DNA of 64,000 bases, from positions 1 to 64,000 of the forward strand of contig NZ_QLIX01000010.1 of NCBI RefSeq assembly GCF_003258945.1, written 5' to 3'. Made by a program: the position numbers and the translations under genes. The first letter of the stretch is position 1, and each line of letters starts with the position of its first letter. The notes beneath the pieces are model-generated. The model had not been told where the DNA came from and did no database searches. It saw nothing but the letters and a program-made list of their open reading frames with translations. Origin of the DNA: Roseicella frigidaeris (GTDB lineage: Bacteria > Pseudomonadota > Alphaproteobacteria > Acetobacterales > Acetobacteraceae). Of the stretch, positions 34,397 through 41,958 are shown one piece after another.

Positions 34397-34472
34397 TGGC
34401 GTCCCATAGGGGATTCGAACCCCTGTTGCCGCCGTGAGAGGGCGGTGTCCTAGGCCTCTAGACGAATGGGAC
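34397..34472 (-). tRNA. tRNA-Glu (CTC anticodon)
   Basis: A complete 76-nt cloverleaf on the minus strand. The acceptor stem GTCCCAT pairs with ATGGGAC, followed by discriminator G and an encoded CCA. The anticodon arm is CCGCC-CTCTCAC-GGCGG, putting CTC at positions 34-36. The T arm has AGGGGTTCGAATCCCCT, and the D arm has the usual tRNA-Glu sequence TCGTCTAGAGGCCTAGGACA. It reads GAG codons. Confidence 0.97.
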
Positions 34473-34492
34473 GTGGAGGCGTCGTGGCGGGG

Positions 34493-34521
34493 CTTCTAGG
34501 GCCGGGCCGCGGGAGGGTCAA
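34493..34521 (-). promoter_or_regulatory. Sigma-70-type promoter for tRNA-Glu
   Basis: On the minus strand TTGACC (34516-34521) is followed after exactly 17 bases by TAGAAG (34493-34498). The -10 box ends 20 bases before the mature tRNA 5' end. The -35 differs from consensus at one position. Confidence 0.7.
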
Positions 34522-34557
34522 GCACCCTGTCGCCGTTCTTGCCTCAACGATCTCGCC

Positions 34558-34833
34558 TCACCGGCCTGGCCGGATCTCGCCGATCACCCGCCCGCGCTTC
34601 GGCTCCACCACCAGCACCCGCTCGCCATCCGGCCGCGCCAGCAGCACGGCGATGCCGCTCTCGGTGGCGGCAAGGCCGGTGATGCGCGTGCCCTCGGGCT
34701 GGTCGAGCGCCGCCTCCCAGCGCGTGCCGCTCGCCGCGCCACCAACCCGCTGGACGAGCACCATCACCAGGCCCACCGTGCCAGCGACGATCAACACCCC
34801 CATGACGACGACCAGGATCTTGAGCGCGCGCAC
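34558..34833 (-). CDS. DUF6476-type small membrane protein
   Basis: A 91-residue protein with one N-terminal membrane helix (ILVVVMGVLIVAGTVGLVMVLV), a short linker and a C-terminal segment with ESGIAVLLARPDGERVLVVEPKRGRVIGEI. This layout and its place head to head with rluD fit the DUF6476 family of alphaproteobacteria; the function is unknown. GTG 34833 is favoured (GGGGGGA upstream); an in-frame ATG at 34869 is the alternative. Either start overlaps the 5' end of rluD on the opposite strand. Confidence 0.75.
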   Translation of the reverse strand: MRALKILVVVMGVLIVAGTVGLVMVLVQRVGGAASGTRWEAALDQPEGTRITGLAATESGIAVLLARPDGERVLVVEPKRGRVIGEIRPGR

Positions 34834-35827
34834 CGACCATCCCCCCGAACCCACGGGCGGCGAGACCATCACCCTGATTGCGGCACCCGCCCAGGCCGGC
34901 CTGCGGGCCGACCGATTCCTCGCGGAGGCGATAGGCTCGCTGTCGCGCTCCCGCGTCAAGGCGCTGATCGCCGCCGGGGCCGCCAGCCGCGATGGCCAGC
35001 CGCTGCGCGACGCCGCCGAGGCGGTGCGCGCCGGCAGCACCTATGCGCTGGCGATCCCGGCCGCGACGCCCGCCCTGCCACAACCGCAGGACATCCCGCT
35101 CGCCATCCTGTTCGAGGACGCGCATCTGATCGTGCTCGACAAGCCGGCCGGGCTGGTGGTCCACCCCGCGCCCGGCAACCAGGACGGCACGCTGGTCAAC
35201 GCCCTGCTGGCACATGCCGGCGAGGAGCTGCCGGGCATCGGCGGCGAGAAGCGGCCGGGCATCGTGCATCGCCTGGACAAGGACACCTCCGGCGTCATGG
35301 TCGTGGCCAAGACCGAGGTCGCCCACCGCGCCCTCTCGCTCGCCTTCGCCGAGCGCGACCTCGACCGGGAATACCTCGCGCTCGTCTGGGGCCTGCCCAG
35401 CCCGCCTTCCGGCCAGATTGAGGGGGCGATCGGCCGCCACCCGACGGACCGCAAGCGCATGGCCGTCGTGTCACGCGGCGGCAAGCCCGCCCTCACCCAT
35501 TACGCCACCGACCGCGCCTGGGGAACCGCCTGCGCCCTGCTGCGCTGCCGGCTGGCGACCGGGCGGACGCACCAGATTCGGGTGCATCTCGCCGAGGTCG
35601 GGCATCCCCTGGTCGGCGACCCGGTCTATCTGCGTCGCACGCCTGCGGCGGCGCGAGGCCTGCCGGAGCCGGTGCGGCAGGGGCTTCTCGCCTTCCCCCG
35701 GCAGGCGCTGCATGCGGCGACGCTCGGCTTCCGCCATCCGGTGACCGGGCAGCCCCTGGCCTTCACCGCACCGCCGCCAGCGGATTTCGTTTTGCTTCTC
35801 ACATTGCTGTCCGGTAACCCAGAGTAA
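34802..35827 (+). CDS. rluD: RluA/RluD family 23S rRNA pseudouridine synthase
   Basis: A 341-residue enzyme that isomerises uridines in 23S rRNA. The N-terminal S4 RNA-binding domain (LRADRFLAEAI, SRSRVKALIAAGAA) is followed by the catalytic domain. Motif II, with the catalytic aspartate, is GIVHRLDKDTSGVMVVAKT, and LATGRTHQIRVHLAEVGHPLVGDPVY is the RluA-family C-terminal mark. The start is ATG 34802 or TTG 34820; no later start codon exists in frame, so the 5' end must overlap the minus-strand DUF6476-type gene. Assignment to RluD rather than RluC is by overall pattern and the rpoH neighbourhood. Confidence 0.88.
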   Translation: MTTTRILSARTDHPPEPTGGETITLIAAPAQAGLRADRFLAEAIGSLSRSRVKALIAAGAASRDGQPLRDAAEAVRAGSTYALAIPAATPALPQPQDIPLAILFEDAHLIVLDKPAGLVVHPAPGNQDGTLVNALLAHAGEELPGIGGEKRPGIVHRLDKDTSGVMVVAKTEVAHRALSLAFAERDLDREYLALVWGLPSPPSGQIEGAIGRHPTDRKRMAVVSRGGKPALTHYATDRAWGTACALLRCRLATGRTHQIRVHLAEVGHPLVGDPVYLRRTPAAARGLPEPVRQGLLAFPRQALHAATLGFRHPVTGQPLAFTAPPPADFVLLLTLLSGNPE

Positions 35828-35832
35828 CCAAC

Positions 35833-35853
35833 CCAGAAACTCGGTTTTTCTGG
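35833..35853 (+). terminator. Stem-loop after rluD
   Basis: CCAGAAA (35833-35839) pairs with TTTCTGG (35847-35853) around a 7-base loop, 5 bases after the rluD stop. The Ts lie in the loop and arm rather than downstream, so it is a weak terminator candidate. It overlaps the -35 box proposed for rpoH. Confidence 0.4.
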
Positions 35854-35879
35854 ACAGCCAGCATCGCAGCCGGTACAAA
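35851..35879 (+). promoter_or_regulatory. rpoH: Candidate housekeeping promoter for rpoH
   Basis: TGGACA (35851-35856) and TACAAA (35874-35879) are separated by 17 bases, 171 bases upstream of the rpoH start. The fit to consensus is moderate. A long 5' leader remains, which in other bacteria takes part in heat control of RpoH translation; I did not find a defined thermosensor structure. Confidence 0.4.
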
Positions 35880-36050
35880 CATCCCGAGGCAGCGTCATCG
35901 GGTGCCGCAAAAGCTGGACGAGCGCCGATCTCGCCCCGTCGTGACCGGGGCAGGCGATGTCCGGTGGGCCTGCATGGCGTTCGAACTGCCAAGATCCGTC
36001 GCGGAGAGGGCACCGCCGTCACGGGGTCGCCCGCCGCGCGCAGGAGGCAG

Positions 36051-36941
36051 ATGATCCAAATGGCTTCCAGCTCGGTCATTCCCGTTGCCCCCGAGGGCAA
36101 CCTCTCCCGCTACCTGCAGGAGATCCGGAAATTTCCCATGCTCTCGCCGGAGGAGGAGCTCTCGCTCGCCCGGCGTTGGCGCGATGAAGGCGACGAGCGC
36201 GCCGCGCACAAGCTCGTTACCAGCCATCTCCGGCTCGTGGCCAAGATCGCCATGGGCTATCGCGGCTACGGCCTGCCGGTCGGCGAGCTCATCTCCGAAG
36301 GCAATGTCGGCATGATGCAGGCGGTGAAGCGGTTCGATCCGGACCGCGGCTTCCGCCTGGCCACCTATGCGATGTGGTGGATCCGCGCTGCCATCCAGGA
36401 ATACATCCTCCATAGCTGGTCGCTGGTGAAGATGGGGACGACCGCGGCCCAGAAAAAGCTCTTCTTCAATCTCCGGCGCCTGAAGGGCCAGATGGCGGCC
36501 CTCGAGGACGGGGACCTGAAGCCGGAGCAGGTGGAGAAGATCGCCCGGGTCCTGCAGGTGCCGGAGCAGGACGTGGTCTCCATGAACCGCCGCCTGGCCT
36601 CGCCCGACCATTCCCTGAACGCGCCCGTCCGCTCGGACAGCGAGGGCGAGTGGCAGGACTGGCTGGTCGACGACCAGGAGACGCAGGAGAGCGAGCTGTC
36701 CGAGCGGGAGGATCTCTCCAACCGCCGCATGCTGCTCGGCGAGGCGCTGAAGACGCTGAACGAGCGGGAGCGGCACATCCTGATCGAGCGCCGGCTGAAG
36801 GACGAGCCGACGACGCTCGAGGAGCTCTCGCAGCAGTACAACATCAGCCGCGAGCGCGTGCGCCAGATCGAGGTGCGCGCCTTCGAGAAGCTGCAGAAGA
36901 GCATGAAGACCCAGGTCGTCGAGCGGAGGCTTGCGGTCTAG
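36051..36941 (+). CDS. rpoH: RNA polymerase sigma factor RpoH (sigma-32)
   Basis: The heat-shock sigma factor, 296 residues, the usual alphaproteobacterial length. Region 2 contains LVAKIAMGYRGYGLPVGELISEGNVGMMQAVKRFDP-type core sequence with FRLATYAMWWIRAAIQEYIL. The RpoH box, diagnostic of sigma-32, is QKKLFFNLR near residue 140. Region 4 is ERERHILIERRLKDEP... with the helix-turn-helix LEELSQQYNISRERVRQIEVRA. CAGGAGG stands directly before ATG 36051; a second ATG at 36060 is also possible. A clear intrinsic terminator follows. It directs polymerase to chaperone and protease promoters. Confidence 0.97.
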   Translation: MIQMASSSVIPVAPEGNLSRYLQEIRKFPMLSPEEELSLARRWRDEGDERAAHKLVTSHLRLVAKIAMGYRGYGLPVGELISEGNVGMMQAVKRFDPDRGFRLATYAMWWIRAAIQEYILHSWSLVKMGTTAAQKKLFFNLRRLKGQMAALEDGDLKPEQVEKIARVLQVPEQDVVSMNRRLASPDHSLNAPVRSDSEGEWQDWLVDDQETQESELSEREDLSNRRMLLGEALKTLNERERHILIERRLKDEPTTLEELSQQYNISRERVRQIEVRAFEKLQKSMKTQVVERRLAV

Positions 36942-36974
36942 GCATTTCCCGCGAAGCGGCCCCAGCGGCCAATG

Positions 36975-37004
36975 GCCCGGCGGACAGTCCGCCGGGCTTT
37001 TTTT
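36975..37004 (+). terminator. Rho-independent terminator of rpoH
   Basis: A perfect 10-bp GC stem (36975-36984 with 36988-36997) with a CAG loop is followed by seven Ts (36998-37004), 34 bases after the rpoH stop. It is the only textbook intrinsic terminator I found in the window. Confidence 0.92.
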
Positions 37005-37083
37005 GTGCCTCGGCCGCCCGCCGGGTCTGGGCGGCGCCATGGCATGGGTGTTGCTATCACCGACGCCCGCGCCGAGTTGGACC

Positions 37084-37911
37084 ATGCCCGACCTGCCCGT
37101 CCCCCTGCCGAGCCTGGCAGCCGCCCCGCCCCGCCGGCCTCGCCGCCCCCTGCCCCTGCCTGCCTATGGCGCCGGCGCGGTGGCGGCGATGCTGGTCGCC
37201 TGGTGGGCGGTCTCGGGCGGCCGCCTCGTCCCCGCCGAGCTGCTCCCCGCGCCCCTCCAGGTCTGGCAGGCCCTGACCGAGGTGCTGCGGGAGGGCTATC
37301 GCGGCACCACCCTCGCCGAGAACGTCCTGTCCACCCTCGGCCGGCTTGGCGGCGGCTTCGGCCTGGCGGTGCTCACCGGCGTGCCGCTCGGCCTCTGGAT
37401 GGGCCGCAACCGCATCGCCGGCGCCGCCATCGACTGGATCATCCAGTTCCTGCGGCCGCTGCCGCCGCTCTCCTACATGATCCTGCTGATCCTCTGGCTC
37501 GGCACCGGCGACGCCTCGAAGACCGCGCTGCTCTTCCTCACCGCCTTCCCGATCATCGTCGCCGCCAGCGCCGCCGGGCTGCGCGGCGTCAAGCGGCAGC
37601 GGATCCAGGCGGCCGAGGCGCTCGGCGCCTCGCCCAGCCAGGTCTTCCGCCACGTCATCTTGCCCTCGGCGGCGCCGATGATCTTCACCGGCCTGCAGAT
37701 CGCCCTCGCCGCCGCCTTCTCCACCGTGGTCTCGGCCGAGCTCATGGCGGCCAGCGACGGGCTCGGCTGGATGGTGATCTCGGCCAGCCATTTCCTGCGC
37801 AACGACATCATCATCCTCTGCATCCTGCTGCTCGGCCTGCTCGGCATCGCCCTCGCCTGGGCGCTCCGCCTGCTCGACCGGCGGCTGGTGCACTGGCGGG
37901 GCCGCGACTGA
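37084..37911 (+). CDS. ABC transporter permease (SsuC/TauC/NitT type), first copy
   Basis: A 275-residue permease of the nitrate/sulfonate/taurine class with about six helices. It carries SPSQVFRHVILPSAAPMIFTG, the EAA loop that contacts the ATPase, and FLRPLPPLSYMILLILWLGTGD. ATG 37084 was chosen as the last start before the fold; an in-frame ATG at 37039 would add 15 residues. Its stop overlaps the next start (TGATG). It is clearly paralogous to the second permease, so the pore is likely a heterodimer. Confidence 0.9.
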   Translation: MPDLPVPLPSLAAAPPRRPRRPLPLPAYGAGAVAAMLVAWWAVSGGRLVPAELLPAPLQVWQALTEVLREGYRGTTLAENVLSTLGRLGGGFGLAVLTGVPLGLWMGRNRIAGAAIDWIIQFLRPLPPLSYMILLILWLGTGDASKTALLFLTAFPIIVAASAAGLRGVKRQRIQAAEALGASPSQVFRHVILPSAAPMIFTGLQIALAAAFSTVVSAELMAASDGLGWMVISASHFLRNDIIILCILLLGLLGIALAWALRLLDRRLVHWRGRD

Positions 37912-38678
37912 TGCGCAGCCTGCCGAACTGGGCGGTCACCGGCCTCTCGATCCTTCTCGTCCTCTCGGCCTGGGTGGCGGTGACGCGGCTCGGCCTGGTG
38001 CGCGACCTGTTTCTGCCCGGCCCGCGCGACCTCTGGCTCGGCCTGCAGGAGCTGCTGGACGAGGGCTACAAGGGCCGCACCCTGCCCGAGCATCTGGGCA
38101 TGAGCCTGCTGCGCGTCGGTACTGGCTTCCTCACCGGGGCGCTGGCCGGCACCGCGCTCGGCCTCGCCATGGGCGTCTCGCGCAAGCTGGACGCGATGGC
38201 CGCGCCCTTCATCGAATTCCTCCGCCCGCTGCCGCAGCTCGCCTATCTGGTGCTGCTCATCGTCTGGCTGGGCATCGGCGAGGGCAGCAAGATCAGCATG
38301 CTCTTCCTCGCCGCCCTGCCAGTCGCCGCCGTCGCGGCGCGGGACGGCGTGCGCAACATCCCGCCCGAGCGGCTGCGCATGGCGGCCGCCCTCGGCGCCT
38401 CGCCGCGGCAGGTCTTCTGGCATGTGGTGGCGCCCTCGGCCCTGCCGGAGATCCTCACCGGCGCCCGCCTCGCGCTCGGCATCGTCTATGCCACGCTGAT
38501 CGCGGCCGAGATCATCGCCGGGTCGAGCGGCATCGGCTGGATGATCCTCGATGCCGGGCGCTTCCTGCGCTCGGACTACGCCTTCGTCGGCATCCTGGTC
38601 ATCGGCCTGACCGGGATCGCCATCGACCGCCTGCTGCTTTGGCTCGAGCGGCGTATCGTCCACTGGGCCGGCCGCTGA
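37911..38678 (+). CDS. ABC transporter permease (SsuC/TauC/NitT type), second copy
   Basis: A 255-residue permease paralogous to the one just upstream. Shared marks are FIEFLRPLPQLAYLVLLIVWLGIGEGSK and the EAA loop AAALGASPRQVFWHVVAPSALPEI. ATG 37911 overlaps the preceding stop by one base, so both subunits are made in equal amounts. Most taurine, nitrate and sulfonate importers use one permease gene as a homodimer; paired genes are less common. Confidence 0.92.
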   Translation: MRSLPNWAVTGLSILLVLSAWVAVTRLGLVRDLFLPGPRDLWLGLQELLDEGYKGRTLPEHLGMSLLRVGTGFLTGALAGTALGLAMGVSRKLDAMAAPFIEFLRPLPQLAYLVLLIVWLGIGEGSKISMLFLAALPVAAVAARDGVRNIPPERLRMAAALGASPRQVFWHVVAPSALPEILTGARLALGIVYATLIAAEIIAGSSGIGWMILDAGRFLRSDYAFVGILVIGLTGIAIDRLLLWLERRIVHWAGR

Positions 38679-38716
38679 CCCGCCCCATGCCCACCGCAAC
38701 GACCAGGGAGACCGCC

Positions 38717-39742
38717 ATGACCGCGCTGCCCCTCACCCGCCGCTCGGCCCTCGCCGCCGCTGCCGCCGCCACCGGTGCCCTGGCGCTGCCGCGCCTCAGC
38801 CGCGCCGCCCCGGCCAAGGTGAATGTCGGCTTCTTCACCGAGGCCAAGCCGACCATGATCGCCAAGGGCCAAGGCTGGTTCGCCGAGGGCGTCGGCGCGC
38901 CGATCACCTGGACCGAATACGGCAGCGGCGCCGAGATCAACACCGCCATGGTCGGCGGCTCCTGCGATATCGGCCTCGCCACCGGCTCGGTCGCCACCGC
39001 CGCCGGCATCGCCCAGGGCCTGCCCTTCCAGGTGATCGGACTGGTCGACAATATCGGCCCGGCCGAGGAGATGACGGTGCGCACCGCCGCCAACATCCGC
39101 AGCCCGGCCGATTTCAAGGGCAAGAAGGTGGCGACGCCCTTCGGCTCCACCAGCCATTTCCGCCTGCTCGGCTTCCTCAAGACCAACGGCCTGTCGCAGC
39201 GCGACGTCACCGTGCTCGACATGAAGCCGGCCGCCATCCAGGCCGCCTGGGCCAAGGGCGAGATCGACGCCGCCTATGTCTGGGCCCCGGCCAAGAGCAA
39301 GATCATCGAGGCCGGCGGCACCCCCTTCCGCACCTGGGACGCGCTGGACAAGGCCGGCTACGCCATCGCCGACACCATCATCGTCCACAACGACTTCGCC
39401 AAGGCGCAGCCGGCCTCGGTGGTCGGCTTCCTCAAGGCCTATGGCAAGGCGCTCGGGATGTGGCGCAGCAGCCCGGAGGAGGCGGCGAAGCTGGTGGCGC
39501 AGCAGGCCGGCGTCTCGCCCGAGACGGCGATGGCCGAGATGAAGGCCTATGAGTTCGTCGACCTGCCCGCCCAGACCGGCGAGGCCTGGCTCGGCACCCC
39601 CGGCAAGCCCGGCAAATTCGCCGAGGTGCTGAAGGGCACCGCCGACTTCCTGGTGGAGCAGCGCTCGCTCCGCTCGGCGCCGCCGGTCGGCACCTTCGGC
39701 AGCGCGCTGAACACGCATTTCCTGCAACAGGCGGTGGCGTGA
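38717..39742 (+). CDS. TauA-like ABC transporter substrate-binding protein
   Basis: A 341-residue binding protein of the NMT1/TauA class. A twin-arginine-like leader (TRRSALAAAAAATGALALPRL) is followed by KVNVGFFTEAKPTMIAKGQGWF. Then come YGSGAEINTAMVGGSCDIGLATGS, the ligand-site loop of the family, and KGKKVATPFGSTSHFRLLGFL. AGGGAG precedes ATG 38717. It overlaps the ATPase gene by four bases. The pattern suggests taurine or another alkanesulfonate or amine, but no taurine dioxygenase gene is nearby, so the ligand stays open. Confidence 0.88.
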   Translation: MTALPLTRRSALAAAAAATGALALPRLSRAAPAKVNVGFFTEAKPTMIAKGQGWFAEGVGAPITWTEYGSGAEINTAMVGGSCDIGLATGSVATAAGIAQGLPFQVIGLVDNIGPAEEMTVRTAANIRSPADFKGKKVATPFGSTSHFRLLGFLKTNGLSQRDVTVLDMKPAAIQAAWAKGEIDAAYVWAPAKSKIIEAGGTPFRTWDALDKAGYAIADTIIVHNDFAKAQPASVVGFLKAYGKALGMWRSSPEEAAKLVAQQAGVSPETAMAEMKAYEFVDLPAQTGEAWLGTPGKPGKFAEVLKGTADFLVEQRSLRSAPPVGTFGSALNTHFLQQAVA

Positions 39743-40527
39743 CGCGGCCGGGCTTCGTCCGCTTCGACGAGGTCTCCGTCCGCTACGGCGAGGGCGCGGG
39801 CGCCGTGCTGGCGCTGGAGCGGGCGGACCTCGCCTTCGCGCAGGGCGATTTCGTCTGCATCGTCGGCCCCTCGGGCTGCGGCAAGACGACGATGCTGCAG
39901 ACCCTGGCCGGCTTCCTGCGCCCGACCGGCGGCACGGTGAGCCTGGATGGCCGCCCGGTCGAGGGGCCGGCGCCGGAGCGCGGCGTGGTCTTCCAGCAGC
40001 CGACCCTGTTTCCCTGGATGACGGTCGCCGCCAATGCCGGCTTCGGCCCGCGCATGCGCGGCGAGAACCGGGCCCAGGCGAGGGAGCGGGTGGAATACTG
40101 GCTGCGCACCACCGGGCTCTGGGAGTTCCGCGACCGCTACCCCTATGAGCTCTCGGGCGGCATGCAGCAGCGCCTGGCCATCGCCCGGGCGCTCTGCAAC
40201 GAGCCGAAGGTGCTGCTGATGGACGAGCCCTTCGGCGCGCTCGATGCCCTGACGCGCGAGCACATGCAGGAGGAGCTACACGCCGTCTGGCGGCGCACCG
40301 GCATGACGGTGGTCTTCATCACCCATTCCGTCGAGGAGGCGGTCTATCTCGGCACCGAGGTGGTGGTGATGTCGCCGCGGCCGGGCCGCATCCTCGAGCG
40401 CATCCCGCTGCCCTTCGCACGCGAGGCGGCCGACCAGGACATCCGCCGGGTCAAGAGCGGCGCCGGCTTCATCGCGGCGCGCGAGCGAGTACTGTCGCTG
40501 ATCTGGGGCATGCAGCACGACGCCTGA
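39739..40527 (+). CDS. ABC transporter ATP-binding protein (TauB/SsuB/NitT type)
   Basis: A 262-residue ATPase. Walker A is GPSGCGKTT, the Q-loop region is GVVFQQPTLFPWMTV, the signature is LSGGMQQRLAIARAL, Walker B is VLLMDEPFGALDALT and the switch histidine is in VFITHSVEEAVYL. GTG 39739 overlaps the TauA-like stop (GTGA). It completes the importer operon: permease, permease, binding protein, ATPase. Confidence 0.94.
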   Translation: MTRPGFVRFDEVSVRYGEGAGAVLALERADLAFAQGDFVCIVGPSGCGKTTMLQTLAGFLRPTGGTVSLDGRPVEGPAPERGVVFQQPTLFPWMTVAANAGFGPRMRGENRAQARERVEYWLRTTGLWEFRDRYPYELSGGMQQRLAIARALCNEPKVLLMDEPFGALDALTREHMQEELHAVWRRTGMTVVFITHSVEEAVYLGTEVVVMSPRPGRILERIPLPFAREAADQDIRRVKSGAGFIAARERVLSLIWGMQHDA

Positions 40528-40593
40528 CGCGGATGCAGGCGGCTTGCCGCTGCGGCCGCGGCGGGCGATGGTCGCGGCGGAGGATCTGCCCCG

Positions 40594-41190
40594 ATGAAGC
40601 TCGCCTACTCGCCGAACAGCCCCTATGTCCGCAAGGCCGTGGTCTGCGCCATCCTGCGCGGCATCGATGGCCGGATGGAGCTCTGGTCGGTGCCGACCAC
40701 CGACCCGGCGCTCGCCGCGCTGAACCCGCTCGCCAAGGTCCCTTCCCTCGTCACCGATGACGGCACGGTGCTCTACGACAGCCCGGTGATCTGCGAGTAT
40801 CTCGACAGCCTCGGCGAGGCGGCGCCGCTGATCCCGCCGCCCGGCCCGGCGCGCTGGACCGCGCTGCGGCAGGAGGCGCTGGCCGACGGCATCCTGGACG
40901 CCACCCAGCCGCGCCGCCGCGAGGTGGCGCTGCCGCAGGACGAGGGCCGGCGCGACTACATCGCCGTGCAGCAGGGCAAGGTCGCGCGCGCCCTCGACGC
41001 GCTGGAGGCGGAGGCCGGCGGCCTCGGCCCGCTCGCCACCATCGGCGAGGTCAGCATCGCCTGCGCCCTCGGCTATCTCGATTTCCGCTACCCGCACGAG
41101 CCCTGGCGCCCCGGCCATCCGGCGCTGGAGGCCTGGTACGCGAAGGTCGCGGCGCTGCCCGCCATGGCCCGGACCGTGCCGCCCGGCTGA
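40594..41190 (+). CDS. Glutathione S-transferase family protein
   Basis: A 198-residue GST similar in layout to the one at 16827. The N-terminus LAYSPNSPYVRKAVVCAILRG supplies the presumed active-site serine. NPLAKVPSLV and DSPVICEYLDSL form the glutathione site. The C-terminal part contains ALGYLDFRYPHEPWRPGHPALEAWYAKV. Two copies of a 13-bp unit carrying the stop codon sit at its 3' end. It follows the ABC ATPase by 66 bases; a functional link is not shown. Confidence 0.92.
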   Translation: MKLAYSPNSPYVRKAVVCAILRGIDGRMELWSVPTTDPALAALNPLAKVPSLVTDDGTVLYDSPVICEYLDSLGEAAPLIPPPGPARWTALRQEALADGILDATQPRRREVALPQDEGRRDYIAVQQGKVARALDALEAEAGGLGPLATIGEVSIACALGYLDFRYPHEPWRPGHPALEAWYAKVAALPAMARTVPPG

Positions 41191-41206
41191 GGCGCCCGGC
41201 TGAGGC
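41181..41206 (+). repeat. 13-bp tandem duplication over a stop codon
   Basis: GCCCGGCTGAGGC occurs twice in a row (41181-41193, 41194-41206) and starts a third time. The first copy contains the GST stop codon and the second repeats it, so the duplication does not alter the protein. Confidence 0.8.
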
Positions 41207-41334
41207 GCCCGACGCCGCGAACCGGCCGGCGGGGCGCGGCCTCATCGGCCGCCGTCATGGCGGGTATTGGCGCGCTGGATTGGCGCATCGGCGGGGCGGG
41301 GGCCATCTTCGTCCCCATGCACGGAGCCATCGCC

Positions 41335-41847
41335 ATGCCCGACCCCGCCAGCCTGCCCAGCCCGGCCAGATCCATCGATCCCGAGGCGCGGATCGGGCAC
41401 GTGCATCTGAAGGTCGCCGATCTCGACCGCGCCCTCGGCTTCTGGCGCGACGTCATCGGCCTCGAGGTGCAGGAGATCTGGGCCGGCCAGGCCGCCTTCC
41501 TCTCGGCGGGCGGCTACCACCACCACATCGCCCTCAACACCTGGGAGAGCGCCGGCGGGCCGCCGCCGGCGCCGGGCACCACCGGCCTCTACCACGTCGC
41601 CCTGCTCTATCCCGACCGCCGCGCCCTCGCCACGGCGCTGCTGCGGGTGCTGCAGGCCGGGATCCCGCTTGAGGGCGCCTCCGACCACGGCGTCTCCGAG
41701 GCGATCTACCTGCGGGACCCGGACGGCAACGGGGTCGAGCTCTACCGCGACCGCCCGCGCGTGGAATGGCCCCGCACCAGCGAGGGGACGTTGCACATGA
41801 CCAATCGCCGTTTCGACTTGCAGGCGTTGCTGGCGGAGCTGCGATAG
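41335..41847 (+). CDS. VOC family protein (extradiol dioxygenase/glyoxalase fold)
   Basis: A 170-residue vicinal-oxygen-chelate protein. IGHVHLKVADLDRALGFWRDVIGLEV opens the first beta-alpha-beta-beta-beta module with a metal histidine. GGYHHHIALNTW gives a second. The second module has LYHVALLYPDRRALATAL and ends IYLRDPDGNGVELY with the metal glutamate. The pattern is CatE-like (catechol 2,3-dioxygenase family). ATG 41335 has GGAG nine bases upstream. The substrate is unknown. Confidence 0.9.
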   Translation: MPDPASLPSPARSIDPEARIGHVHLKVADLDRALGFWRDVIGLEVQEIWAGQAAFLSAGGYHHHIALNTWESAGGPPPAPGTTGLYHVALLYPDRRALATALLRVLQAGIPLEGASDHGVSEAIYLRDPDGNGVELYRDRPRVEWPRTSEGTLHMTNRRFDLQALLAELR

Positions 41848-41958
41848 GGGCCGCTTCCTCCCTCCCCTGGTCCTCCCCGGGCCCCCTTTCCCTGGCCTTT
41901 CCCCCCCGGGGCGCCTACATCAGCGGCAACCGATCCCACAGTTCCAGAGACATCGCCC

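Noticed and set aside
36942-37083. N-terminal extension of the first permease back to 36931
   Set aside because: It would run through the rpoH 3' end and the rpoH terminator, and adds no conserved residues.
39739-39742. Frameshift between the TauA-like and ATPase genes
   Set aside because: The 4-bp GTGA overlap is normal translational coupling; both proteins are full length.
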